Shown here piece after piece: positions 25,988-35,361 of a DNA stretch of 64,000 bases. Within the stretch, counting starts at the first letter, position 1. Every line of letters begins with the position of its first letter. The translations under genes were made by a program, and so were the position numbers. Under the pieces are notes generated by a model, which saw only the letters and a list, made by a program, of their open reading frames with translations, made no database searches and was not told the origin of the DNA. The stretch covers positions 50,601-114,600 of the forward strand of contig JADFWU010000004.1 of NCBI GenBank assembly GCA_015234045.1, read 5' to 3'. Source of the stretch: Magnetococcales bacterium. Its GTDB lineage: Bacteria; Pseudomonadota; Magnetococcia; Magnetococcales; JADFWU01.

Positions 25988-27334
25988 ATGAGTAATAAAC
26001 CAGAAAGCCGAACCAACCTCCGTGTTCAGAATATGATCATGAGTCTGTTACTGGTCGCCCTGTTGGCTTTGGGTGCTTTTGCCAGTCAACGCTACTCTGT
26101 CCAGTGGGATATGACCGCCAACAAACGTCACTCGCTGGCTGAACAGTCCATAAAAGCCATTCAATCATTTGAAAGCGGTCTGACCGCCACTGTTTATGTG
26201 CGTGAAAAAGGCGACCTGAAATCCAGCATTAAAACCCTATTGGAGCGCTACCAACAATTCAATGCCGATCTGGCTATCCGCTTTGTTGATCCAGAATTAG
26301 ATCCTACCTCTGCACGGGAACAAGAGATCACCAGCTTTGGCACCATTGTTCTGGGTGCTGACGCACGTTCTGAGAAAATTACTGAATCCAGTGAAGAAGC
26401 GATCACCAACGGTCTCATTCGTTTATCCAAAGGGTCAAGCAAAACCATCCGCTTCATCACCGGTCACGGTGAGCGCAGCATGGATGGCAAAGGACGTTCT
26501 TCTTTATCGGGTGCTATCTCATTCCTGAAAGGAGAAGGGTATCAGACAGATAAAATCAATCTTTCCGCAGTTGAAACCATCCCGGATCAAACAGCCGCGC
26601 TGATCTTGGCTGGCCCGGCAAAACCACTCCTGCCCATCGAAGTAGAGCGCCTCTCCACCTGGTTGGATAAGGGTGGTCGATTGATGGTGCTGAACGATCC
26701 TGAACGTGATACCGGTCTTGAACAGACCTTGGAAAAATGGGGTATCCGTTTCATGGACGGTGTGGTGATTGATCCGGTAAGCCGTCTGTTTGGCGGTACA
26801 CCGACCACGCCCCTGATCATGCAATATGATTCAGGACATGCCATCACTAAAAATCTAAACGCTGCAACCTTCCTGCCTGATGCACGTGGTCTTGAACTCT
26901 CTGACCATACAGCAGAAACGGGTGGACAAAAACCAACTGGTATTTTGGTCGGTGCTGCAAATGGCTGGGCTGAGTTGGGGTCTCTCTCCTCTGGTTCGGT
27001 AAAATTCGATGAGGGAGAAGACCAAAAAGGTCCAATCACCTTGGGCGCGACCTATCAACAAAACAACATGCGCCTTGTGGTTGTCGGTGATTCTGACTTT
27101 GCCACCAATGGCTATTTAAACTTTACCGGCAATACGGATCTGTTTCTCAACATGGTGCGCTGGTTGGCAGAAGATGAAGACTTTATCGCCATTAAGCCAA
27201 AAAGCATCACTGATGCCGGGTTAACACTCACAGCGTCAGACGGTGCCATGTTGTTCTGGATATTGGTCTTAATCATTCCCGCGTCTATTCTTGGGTTGGG
27301 CCTCGGTATCTGGATTCGCCGCAAGCGTCAGTAG
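25988..27334 (+). CDS. GldG-family ABC accessory protein
   Basis: A 448-residue protein with an N-terminal membrane anchor (about 18-36), a large periplasmic part with the GldG/ABC_transp_aux pattern (WDMTANKRHSLAEQSIKAI and FITGHGERSMDG), and a C-terminal membrane helix (about 420-442) ending in IRRKRQ. The middle resembles a flavodoxin-like fold that may bind a ligand. GGAGG precedes the ATG. In Bacteroidetes the relative GldG works with GldA and GldF in gliding; outside that group the role is unknown. No gliding genes are present here, so envelope export or sensing is inferred. Confidence 0.92.
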   Translation: MSNKPESRTNLRVQNMIMSLLLVALLALGAFASQRYSVQWDMTANKRHSLAEQSIKAIQSFESGLTATVYVREKGDLKSSIKTLLERYQQFNADLAIRFVDPELDPTSAREQEITSFGTIVLGADARSEKITESSEEAITNGLIRLSKGSSKTIRFITGHGERSMDGKGRSSLSGAISFLKGEGYQTDKINLSAVETIPDQTAALILAGPAKPLLPIEVERLSTWLDKGGRLMVLNDPERDTGLEQTLEKWGIRFMDGVVIDPVSRLFGGTPTTPLIMQYDSGHAITKNLNAATFLPDARGLELSDHTAETGGQKPTGILVGAANGWAELGSLSSGSVKFDEGEDQKGPITLGATYQQNNMRLVVVGDSDFATNGYLNFTGNTDLFLNMVRWLAEDEDFIAIKPKSITDAGLTLTASDGAMLFWILVLIIPASILGLGLGIWIRRKRQ

Positions 27335-27351
27335 TAAAAGGAGATATAACC

Positions 27352-28677
27352 ATGTCCAAAGGATGGTTGACCAATATTGTCCTATTGCTGTTTATCGGTG
27401 GCGCAGGTGCAGGACTTTGGTGGATGGACCGGCAAGAGAGCAGTGAGAAAGCACAAGAAGAGGCTTCCCGCGTGCTCTCTACGCTCAAGGCCGATGAAAT
27501 ATCCCTACTCTCTTTTCAGGATGAAGAGGGCGATGAGATCAGCATGGAGAAAAGTGATGCCGGTTGGAAAATCAACCAGCCACGCAGCTATATCACCGAT
27601 CAGGATGCAGTGGCTGAAACACTACGCATTGTCACAAAAAGCTATCAACGCCATGTAACAGACACGCCTGCCGACCTGTCCATATTCGGCATGGAAAAAC
27701 CGGTCGCCAAACTGGTTTTGACTGGAAAAGAAAAGCAGCAAACATTCATCCTGGGTAGCTCTTCTCCTACCAGTGGCAACCGCTATCTACGTCTTGATGC
27801 CGAAGGTCCGGTGGTTTTGGTGCCAAAAGCTGTAGCCGATAGCATGATGCGTAAGGTAGATGCCTTTCGGCAAAAAAAGATCATAACCGGTCTAACAGCC
27901 AAAGACATCACCCGTCTGGTACGTACCAGCACCCGTTCACCTGAGTCCGATATGGTAATCAGTGGCAACAGTACCGAAGGCTGGCAACTCACTGGCCCAA
28001 TCACTGATAAAGTTGGTGCCAACCGGTTTACCAGTTGGATTGATCAACTACTGCTTGGTCGCGGTTCCGGCTTTAGTGAATCGTTGACTGATACACCACA
28101 TTGGACTCTGGAGGTAACCTGGAAATCAGGCGAAAATGAACAGAAACAAACCCTGAAATTCTGGAATCCTGACCAAAAACAACTGCTGGTCCAACGGCCC
28201 GGTGAAGCAGACAGCCTGGAACTATACTCCTATATGCTGAAAGATCTGGATAAAGAACCGCTCACTTTGCTGGATCATCGTCCTTTTGCACTATCCAGTT
28301 CCATCACTGGCCTGAAACTGACAGCCGGTGATCAAACACATGAAGCATCCTTTGTGGATAAATGGCCTGATCCATCCTGGAATACCCTTGCAGACCTGCT
28401 CAAAGAAGAGGGCTGGAATACACGACTGACCGCCCCGGTAACGGATCCGCTTGTTGTGTTAACTGCCACCGTGGATGGCAACCAGGTGGAAATTCCAGTT
28501 ACCAAAGAGAGCAACACTTTTATCCTGGCTCTGCCGAATCGACCGGTTCATATCTCTCTGACCCGTATTCAGTCGGAGCAGTTTCAGGACATTTTACAAA
28601 ACCTGCTTCCAGAACAGTTCAAACCAAAGCAGGAAGCGTTAGAACAGCCACAATCTGACATACCATCACCTGAATAA
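27352..28677 (+). CDS. DUF4340 protein of the GldG-type operon
   Basis: A 441-residue protein anchored by one N-terminal helix (about 6-24, IVLLLFIGGAGAGLWWM) with the remainder in the periplasm. Two or three repeats of the DUF4340 beta-rich module are recognisable from recurring GW-[KQ]-[IL]-x-x-P patterns (DAGWKINQP, EGWQLTGP). DUF4340 proteins almost always close GldA/F/G operons. It has AAAGGAG upstream and is followed by a strong terminator, so it is the last gene. The role, perhaps scaffold or substrate handling for the exporter, is inference. Confidence 0.9.
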   Translation: MSKGWLTNIVLLLFIGGAGAGLWWMDRQESSEKAQEEASRVLSTLKADEISLLSFQDEEGDEISMEKSDAGWKINQPRSYITDQDAVAETLRIVTKSYQRHVTDTPADLSIFGMEKPVAKLVLTGKEKQQTFILGSSSPTSGNRYLRLDAEGPVVLVPKAVADSMMRKVDAFRQKKIITGLTAKDITRLVRTSTRSPESDMVISGNSTEGWQLTGPITDKVGANRFTSWIDQLLLGRGSGFSESLTDTPHWTLEVTWKSGENEQKQTLKFWNPDQKQLLVQRPGEADSLELYSYMLKDLDKEPLTLLDHRPFALSSSITGLKLTAGDQTHEASFVDKWPDPSWNTLADLLKEEGWNTRLTAPVTDPLVVLTATVDGNQVEIPVTKESNTFILALPNRPVHISLTRIQSEQFQDILQNLLPEQFKPKQEALEQPQSDIPSPE

Positions 28678-28691
28678 TTCGACACCTCTTG

Positions 28692-28728
28692 ATGGGCACT
28701 GAAATCCACTTTCAGTGCCCATTTTTCT
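28692..28728 (+). terminator. Intrinsic terminator of the ABC export operon
   Basis: A perfect 13-bp stem, ATGGGCACTGAAA at 28692-28704 with its complement at 28710-28722, 5-base loop, followed by TTTTTCTT. It lies 15 bases after the DUF4340 stop. Confidence 0.9.
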
Positions 28729-28833
28729 TACCCTTTTCCCAACCTCTGAACATTTTTTTCTTATCTCCTGGCACAATCCATCCGATGGACTCTACATAGC
28801 CTTCTTCACATGCATCATATACAGGGTCATGCT

Positions 28834-29409
28834 ATGAGTGCCGAATGGAAACGCCCAGACACCCGCCCAAAACTTAAAGAAAAACCAGGTTTCACACCCT
28901 TCAACCACCATTTTCAGACCGGTGAAGAACTGCCCTACCAAAAACCCCCTGTTGAAGAAATCTTGAAGATGCCCCCACAGGATGAACGCTATGTGCGTTT
29001 GCCGGATTACCTGTTAAAAAATCTTCGTCCGCCGCCGCCTCCTCCTCCGGTCAATCCGTTTAAAGAAATGGACGACAAGGAGATCGCTAAAGCCGAAGCA
29101 AAAATCGCTAAACAGCTTCCGCCTGAGGCAGATATCACCCTATGGGAAACCTTGGAGGAGGTTTATGCACCGATTTCACTGGATAATCCCGTCAGTCAGG
29201 TCTTAGAATCAATTCAGGAAGATTGCCGAAACTGGTATGATCAAAAAGCCATCTCTCAAGAACAGATGACCACTTGCAATGATGCGTTGAAAGATATCGG
29301 TTATCGATATATGAATCAATTGGATAAGATTGCTGATTGGTATCTTGAAAACATGTTTCGCATCATCAAAAATCCACCGCTGATGGAAGATGCACTGGAC
29401 AATGATTAA
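28834..29409 (+). CDS. Proline-rich protein of unknown function
   Basis: A 191-residue soluble protein. The N-terminal half is basic and proline-rich, with a run of seven prolines near residue 70 (LRPPPPPPPVNPF), which would need EF-P for efficient translation. The C-terminal half (about 90-191) is helical and acidic with two Cys in EDCRNWY and MTTCND. An ATG at 28810 also fits the frame, but MSAEWKRP at 28834 gives the more usual start. It stands alone between terminated operons. I recognise no family. Confidence 0.7.
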   Translation: MSAEWKRPDTRPKLKEKPGFTPFNHHFQTGEELPYQKPPVEEILKMPPQDERYVRLPDYLLKNLRPPPPPPPVNPFKEMDDKEIAKAEAKIAKQLPPEADITLWETLEEVYAPISLDNPVSQVLESIQEDCRNWYDQKAISQEQMTTCNDALKDIGYRYMNQLDKIADWYLENMFRIIKNPPLMEDALDND

Positions 29410-29467
29410 TCCATGCAATGGAAATCCTGTTGTTTTATCAGGTTATGTGTATTACAAAGCATAGATA

Positions 29468-29535
29468 GGTTCTGTTAAACGGCTGGCCTGGAGCACTGTT
29501 GAACGGTGCGACTATCGTTCTGCCGTTCAAGAACC
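29468..29535 (+). promoter_or_regulatory. Leader with two competing hairpins before the Pit operon
   Basis: The segment GCCGTTCAAGAACC at 29522-29535 can pair either with GGTTCTGTTAAACGGC at 29468-29483 or, over eight perfect pairs, with TTGAACGG at 29499-29506. The two pairings exclude each other. It lies 73 to 140 bases before the DUF47 gene start in the likely 5' leader. A regulatory switch is possible; no known riboswitch class is recognised. Confidence 0.4.
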
Positions 29536-29607
29536 CTCAGTCTTCTATATCGATAGAGTCCTGCGCATGCCGCGTGCTCTTTTTCTCTACTGACAGGAAC
29601 ACCATTT

Positions 29608-30288
29608 ATGGGTGCGACCAGTCCCTTTCCAACACTGTTTGGCCGTTCACCTTTTAAATCCTTGCGCCTGCATATGCACAAATCCCTTGAATGTGCAGAG
29701 CTTGTTCCAGATCTGTTATCTGCACTTGGAAAAGAAAATTGGAATGAGATCAATACACTGCGTAACATGATTTTTGATCTGGAATCCGAAGCAGATGCGA
29801 TAAAAAATGACCTTCGATCCCATCTTCCAAAAAGTCTGTTCATGCCTGTTGATCGGCGCGATATTCTCGAACTCCTTGATCTACAAGACTCCATTGCCGA
29901 TGTTGCCGAAGATTTAGGTGAACTATTGGTCAAACGGCCCATATCACCACCAAAAACGCTTCACCAGCCGATGCAAGAACTGGCGCAAAAAAGCGTTGAG
30001 GCCTGTCGTCTATCCTGCAAACTTGTTGATGGTTTGGAAGAGATGACTGGCTTTGGCTTCAGCGGTAACGCAATGCAACGCACCCTTGAGATCGTAGATC
30101 AGCTGGATAAAGTAGAAAAAGAGACCGATCAACTGGGCATGACGCTAGCCATTACACTGTTTAGTCTGGAAGATGATGTGAAACCGGTTTCAATGATATG
30201 TTGGTATCAAATGTTTCAATGGCTAGGCAATCTGGCCGATTATGCGGAGAAAATTGGTAGCAGGATGCGACTTTTTGTCGCACGATAA
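29608..30288 (+). CDS. DUF47 (PhoU-like) Pit accessory protein
   Basis: A 226-residue all-helical cytoplasmic protein of the DUF47/TIGR00153 family, which is fold-related to PhoU and almost always encoded before Pit transporters. Helical heptads with metal-binding acidic motifs are visible: MIFDLESEADAIKNDLRSHL and LDKVEKETDQLGMTL, resembling the E-x3-D-x2 pattern of PhoU metal clusters. It is thought to control Pit activity. It begins with MGATSPFPTLFGRSPF, a standard N-terminus for the family. The Pit gene follows after 27 bases, so the two form an operon. Confidence 0.92.
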   Translation: MGATSPFPTLFGRSPFKSLRLHMHKSLECAELVPDLLSALGKENWNEINTLRNMIFDLESEADAIKNDLRSHLPKSLFMPVDRRDILELLDLQDSIADVAEDLGELLVKRPISPPKTLHQPMQELAQKSVEACRLSCKLVDGLEEMTGFGFSGNAMQRTLEIVDQLDKVEKETDQLGMTLAITLFSLEDDVKPVSMICWYQMFQWLGNLADYAEKIGSRMRLFVAR

Positions 30289-30315
30289 TGACCAAAAACT
30301 TATATTGGATATCCC

Positions 30316-31581
30316 ATGGAAATCATCGCCTCATACGGTCCTATTTTTATTATTCTGGCGATTTTATTCGGGTTCTACATGACCTGGGGAATTGGCGCAA
30401 ATGATGTCGCCAATGCCGTTGGCCCTTGTGTGGGTTCCAATGTTCTGAGTGTGCGTAACGCCATCATACTGGCTGCAATTTTTGAATTTCTCGGCGCTAC
30501 ACTGGCAGGTAATTCCGTCACCGCCACAATTTCCAAAGGACTGTTAAACCCGAACACCAACTTTGAACCGGATATCCTGATTTTCGGCATGTTGGCCGCC
30601 CTGCTCAGTTCTGCGCTCTGGTTGATGTTTGCCTCGTCCAGAGGCTGGCCGGTATCCACCACACACTCTGTTGTCGGTGCCATCGTCGGCTTTGCCATCA
30701 CTACCATGGGTATTGATGCAGTGGATTGGAGCTCCATGGTTGAAGTCATCACTTCCTGGGTGATCTCTCCTATCATCGGTGCAACACTGGCCTTCTTACT
30801 CATGATCAGCATTCGCGTGCTGATTCTGAATACTGACCAACCCTTCCTCATGGCCCGGCGTTGGGGACCTGCGTATGTCTTTCTTGTAGGCTTTATGGTG
30901 GTTTTAATCACGCTGTTTAAAGGCCTACGTCATCTGGATTTCCAGCTTACCATTATTGAAAGCCTGGTTGCTGCCCTTGTGTTAGGCACAATTGCTGCCC
31001 TGATCAGTTCTCGATTGATCAATAAATCGATTCCAAATATGCAGCCACAAGGAACGACAATGCAACTCTCCGGCGTGGAACAGGTTTTTGCGCCATTGAT
31101 GATCCTCACCGCTGCGGCAATGGCGTTTGCCCATGGCTCAAATGATGTGGCAAATGGTGTCGGCCCACTCACAACCATTGTCGCCATTATTGACGGCGGC
31201 GGTCAATTCAACCCTCAAGCGAAGATCCCATTATGGATTTTGGTCATGGGAGGAACAGGCATCGTTGTTGGCCTTTCAACTCTGGGCTATCGAGTCATGA
31301 AAACCGTTGGTAAGTCTATTACAGAACTCACACCCACCAGAGGCTTCTGTGCTACCATGGGCGCTGCCTCTACCATCGTGTTGGCCTCCAAGACTGGCTT
31401 ACCTGTCTCTACCACTCATATTGCTGTTGGTGCTGTAGTGGGCGTTGGAATGGCACGAGGCATCAGTGCCATTGATATGCGCGTCCTTCAGGGTATCTTT
31501 ATTTCATGGGTAGTAACCGTACCCGTCAGTGGACTATTGGCATCCATTCTTTTTTATCTCTTGTATGCGCTATTTACCTGA
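30316..31581 (+). CDS. Pit-family low-affinity phosphate transporter
   Basis: A 421-residue inner-membrane protein with 10 to 12 helices that imports phosphate as a metal complex by ion symport. The duplicated family signature is present twice: GANDVANAVGPCVGS near residue 28 and HGSNDVANGVGPLTTI near residue 275, and the paired PVSTTHS/PVSTTHI motifs near 115 and 360. The two-fold inverted repeat of the fold is thus complete. It is cotranscribed with the DUF47 gene. Other anions such as sulfate cannot be ruled out for this superfamily, but phosphate is most likely. Confidence 0.94.
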   Translation: MEIIASYGPIFIILAILFGFYMTWGIGANDVANAVGPCVGSNVLSVRNAIILAAIFEFLGATLAGNSVTATISKGLLNPNTNFEPDILIFGMLAALLSSALWLMFASSRGWPVSTTHSVVGAIVGFAITTMGIDAVDWSSMVEVITSWVISPIIGATLAFLLMISIRVLILNTDQPFLMARRWGPAYVFLVGFMVVLITLFKGLRHLDFQLTIIESLVAALVLGTIAALISSRLINKSIPNMQPQGTTMQLSGVEQVFAPLMILTAAAMAFAHGSNDVANGVGPLTTIVAIIDGGGQFNPQAKIPLWILVMGGTGIVVGLSTLGYRVMKTVGKSITELTPTRGFCATMGAASTIVLASKTGLPVSTTHIAVGAVVGVGMARGISAIDMRVLQGIFISWVVTVPVSGLLASILFYLLYALFT

Positions 31582-31636
31582 TTACCAATTTTCGAGAATT
31601 TTTTGTCTAATTGTCACAAAAAAAGCACAATCAATT

Positions 31637-31871
31637 TGGTATAAGTAATCCATCAGGGGTTCAGGGAGAGTTCTGTTCCTCCCTGGAACAGATTATCTTT
31701 ACCAGGGCACATCAGACAGCACTTATGGACAACAGAACCCCTGTACACGGATGTTTGAGTCCAGATCCAGACAACATTCTTTGAATTTGGGTTCGCTAAA
31801 AGGCAACACACTTGCCACTTCCACATCAGCCCGTCAGATTATGGATAATCTGACGGGCTGTTTTTATTTTT
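31637..31871 (+). ncRNA. Candidate structured small RNA with its own promoter and terminator
   Basis: An extended -10 element, TGGTATAAG at 31637-31645, predicts a start near 31652. From there, CAGGGGTTC at 31654-31662 pairs perfectly with GAACCCCTG at 31735-31743. Inside it, CAGGGAG/CTCCCTG (31662-31668 with 31679-31685) and TCTGTTCC/GGAACAGA (31672-31679 with 31685-31692) are mutually exclusive hairpins. The transcript would end at a perfect 16-bp terminator (31827-31860) with a T-rich tail. No open frame of note lies within it, and no plus-strand gene follows for 8 kb. It could also be a processed 3' end of the Pit operon. It does not match 6S, SRP or tmRNA as I know them. Confidence 0.55.
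31827..31871 (+). terminator. Strong intrinsic terminator
   Basis: A perfect 16-bp stem (31827-31842 with 31845-31860), 2-base gap closing as a short loop, then TTTTTATTTTT. The T tract is on the plus strand, so it serves the candidate RNA above or the Pit transcript, and not the minus-strand Rpn gene which ends just beyond it. Confidence 0.9.
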
Positions 31872-32847
31872 CTCCAATAAAAATTTCTTCCAATGACTGA
31901 GCATCCAATATGCGATCACTCCACAACTCAAGAGTCGATTGATCTGCCTCTTTAACCTGAGACACTACCCACCCAGGTAACGTTCCAAATCGATGCTGAA
32001 GTTGGCGAAGCAGTATGGTCACTTCACCTTCCTGACGGCCTTCCTGACGGCCTTCCTGACGGCCTTCCTGACGGCCTTCCTGACGGCCTTTTGCAATCAT
32101 TTCCCTGGCAAACTGAGAGGCATACTGCTCTGCTTCACCTGGGAAAGCTTCTTCTGTAAATACTCGAATACTGCTCATATCAAAATCCTCACAAGCCTGC
32201 ACCAAATACAGTAAAGCACGTTGAGCAAGCTCTGTGTCACTATGAAGTGCTTGACCAATTGAGGCCACGACATCCGCCGAAATCCTCGATTGAAACACAC
32301 ATTTCAGGGCCAGAAATCCACCACGTAGCCGATCATCTCTGGATAATGATGTATCATCTATGCGCCCCAAATCCACCATGGAATAAACGAAATCGAGAAG
32401 ATAGGGACGCCATGACGACTCAGCATCAACCAGCGCTGAAAACATTGGCGGAACAGACCATGCCTCTCTACCATGATAAACTAATAGAGGTATAATAGGA
32501 GAGAAACGTTCACCACTACCCAATTCCCGCTTCATCTGTTCCATTATGCGTACCATATAGCGTAGCATTTGAAAGGCTACCCATTCATCTGGATAGCTTT
32601 TATGCTCTACCAGTACATACACATAAGCCGTTGAATCGGCAATCGTTTTTACCTGAAACAATCGATCTGTAAGGTGTTGACGAAACTCTCCATCGATAAA
32701 TGTTCCATCCACCATCAAGGGTGGCTCTGGTGACAGTAGTTCCGCTACCTCTTTTGGCAATCGCTCATGCAAAAGAGTTCCCGCAGTCTCAGGATTGGAT
32801 AACAATGTTTTGAGAAAACGGTCATGAGGATGAACGATATCAACCAT
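31864..32847 (-). CDS. Rpn-family putative nuclease/transposase-like protein
   Basis: A 327-residue member of the Rpn (recombination-promoting nuclease, PD-(D/E)XK) group. The N-terminal HPHDRFLKTLLSNP (6-19) is the family signature; the nuclease core is marked by a conserved acidic position and VLVEHKS near residue 80. The C-terminal third contains a GRQE motif repeated about five times, encoded by a 12-base tandem repeat. Rpn proteins cleave DNA and promote RecA-independent recombination, and the repeated linker is a known feature of the group. It is a single gene; ATG follows normally. It may be mobile or have a role in phage defence; that is inference. Confidence 0.88.
   Translation of the reverse strand: MVDIVHPHDRFLKTLLSNPETAGTLLHERLPKEVAELLSPEPPLMVDGTFIDGEFRQHLTDRLFQVKTIADSTAYVYVLVEHKSYPDEWVAFQMLRYMVRIMEQMKRELGSGERFSPIIPLLVYHGREAWSVPPMFSALVDAESSWRPYLLDFVYSMVDLGRIDDTSLSRDDRLRGGFLALKCVFQSRISADVVASIGQALHSDTELAQRALLYLVQACEDFDMSSIRVFTEEAFPGEAEQYASQFAREMIAKGRQEGRQEGRQEGRQEGRQEGEVTILLRQLQHRFGTLPGWVVSQVKEADQSTLELWSDRILDAQSLEEIFIGEK
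32027..32090. repeat. 12-base tandem repeat inside the Rpn gene
   Basis: The unit GGCCTTCCTGAC is repeated about 5.3 times without change over 64 bases and encodes Gly-Arg-Gln-Glu repeats on the minus strand. Because the unit is a multiple of three, gain or loss of copies keeps the frame and changes the linker length between the nuclease core and the C-terminal segment. Confidence 0.95.
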
Positions 32848-32883
32848 TTTCGACTCGTTAAAAGAGTATACGCATATACTAAA

Positions 32884-33915
<1,032 letters not shown>

Positions 33916-34029
33916 TCACGGAGTACCGTACCCCATTGCGCCAATTTGTGCTTGAGCCATTGGTATCTGCAAAAAAGACCATAATGCCTCAACAACCTCA
34001 TCTATAGAACCTTTATTCAGCATAACCAT
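33916..34029 (-). CDS. Possible 37-residue peptide upstream of pseB
   Basis: A frame from ATG 34029 (or 34023) to TGA 33916 encodes MVMLNKGSIDEVVEALWSFL followed by QIPMAQAQIGAMGYGTP. AGCAAGAG upstream of the ATG is a weak ribosome site. The first 20 residues form an amphipathic helix. It ends 33 bases before pseB, so it could be a leader peptide or a short gene in the same transcript. It is short enough to be a chance frame. Confidence 0.35.
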   Translation of the reverse strand: MVMLNKGSIDEVVEALWSFLQIPMAQAQIGAMGYGTP

Positions 34030-34087
34030 CTCTTGCTCTATTGATTGATGAAGATGTTATGGACATTTCATGCGTTTGAACTTCGTG

Positions 34088-35317
34088 TCAATCATAATCA
34101 ATCAACATCACGCGAACCCGCTCACCATTGTTGAGATGCATAGGCGTTTCAGGCAACATAATAAACGCATTGGCCTGCGTCATTGAGGAAAGGATACCTG
34201 ATCCTTGAGCACCGGTGGTTTCGACATAGGCACCATTGGGATCAAAGTGGACCAATCCTCGGACAAATTCCATCCGTTGATGTTTTTTATTCAAGACACC
34301 ACGAAACGGGAGTTCTAAAAAGCGCTCAATATTCCAATTGGTACCCATCAATTTTAACAGAGCGGGACGCACCATCAACAAAAAGACCGTCAGACCTGAT
34401 ACCGGATTGCCAGGCAGACCAAAGAAAAGTGCCGATCCGATACGGCCATACGCTTGAGGCTTTCCAGGCTTCATGGCGACTTTCCAGAACTCTACCTCCC
34501 CCAACTCTTTCAGGACCGCCTTAACAAGATCATAATCGCCGACCGACACACCACCCGTACTGATAATGACATCGGCGTTTTCCGAACCCTTTTCAAGCGC
34601 CTCACGTATGGCATCTCGATCATCTTGGACCAGACCAAGATCAAGAACATCTACACCAATTTTTTCCAAAGCAGCCCGCAAACCGGAACGATTACTATCA
34701 TAAACCTGCCCCGGTTTGAGCGGTTGACCTGCTTCAACCACTTCGTTACCTGTAGAAAGAATAGCCACAGTCAATTTACGGGTAACAACAAGTTCCAACA
34801 AACCCAGCGATGTCAACACAGCCAAATCCGCAGGACTTAGACGCCGTCCAGCAGGAAATACTTCGCTACCCGCTTTAATATCTTCACCAGCACTTCGGAT
34901 ATTCTGGCGATATTTTTGACCAGGTGGAAAAGTAATCCGTGTACCCTGGCGTTCAACAACTTCCTGAACCACAACACAATCACAACCAGGTGGAATAGGC
35001 GCACCCGTCATGATACGAACCGCTTCACACAATCCGATAGGCTGATCAAGAATATCACCAGCAGGCAGATCAGCCACCACGATCATTCTATTGATGCGGT
35101 TTGGGATCATATCGGCAAAGCAAACAGCATAACCGTCCATGGCCGAATTATCATGATTCGGCACATTAAAAGCAGCCACCGCAGGCTCTGCCAACACCCG
35201 CCCTAAAGCATCTGAAACAGAAATTGTTTCAACAGCTTGAATCGGCTGGATGGATTCGAGGATAAATTCTCTTGCAGTATCGAAGGAGATCATTTTCTGT
35301 TTTGAGATGGTACTCAT
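34088..35317 (-). CDS. moeA: Molybdopterin molybdenumtransferase MoeA
   Basis: A 409-residue enzyme that inserts molybdate into adenylylated molybdopterin, the last step of molybdenum cofactor synthesis. Signatures are the N-terminal SALxR region, FNVPNHDNSAMDGYA near residue 60, the RIMTGAPIPPGCDCVVVQE segment, the substrate-site STGGVSVGDYD, and FFGLPGNPVSGLT. The frame extends upstream to TTG, but ATG 35317 gives MSTISKQKMISF, and ATG at 35293 (MISFDTARE) is also possible. No other moa or mob gene is near, so the pathway is dispersed. The organism thus makes molybdoenzymes. Confidence 0.95.
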   Translation of the reverse strand: MSTISKQKMISFDTAREFILESIQPIQAVETISVSDALGRVLAEPAVAAFNVPNHDNSAMDGYAVCFADMIPNRINRMIVVADLPAGDILDQPIGLCEAVRIMTGAPIPPGCDCVVVQEVVERQGTRITFPPGQKYRQNIRSAGEDIKAGSEVFPAGRRLSPADLAVLTSLGLLELVVTRKLTVAILSTGNEVVEAGQPLKPGQVYDSNRSGLRAALEKIGVDVLDLGLVQDDRDAIREALEKGSENADVIISTGGVSVGDYDLVKAVLKELGEVEFWKVAMKPGKPQAYGRIGSALFFGLPGNPVSGLTVFLLMVRPALLKLMGTNWNIERFLELPFRGVLNKKHQRMEFVRGLVHFDPNGAYVETTGAQGSGILSSMTQANAFIMLPETPMHLNNGERVRVMLIDYD

Positions 35318-35361
35318 GATGAAAAACAAACAATCAATAACCAAACACTATTAACAATGCA

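Noticed and set aside
31791-31826. tRNA-like GGTTCGC string
   Set aside because: No acceptor, anticodon or D stems can be formed around it.
31637-31871. 6S RNA, tmRNA or SRP RNA identity
   Set aside because: The hairpin order and sequences I can recall for these RNAs do not match; only a covariance search could settle it.
32027-32090. CRISPR-like short repeats
   Set aside because: The repeats are directly adjacent with no spacers, encode GRQE in frame, and lie inside an Rpn gene.
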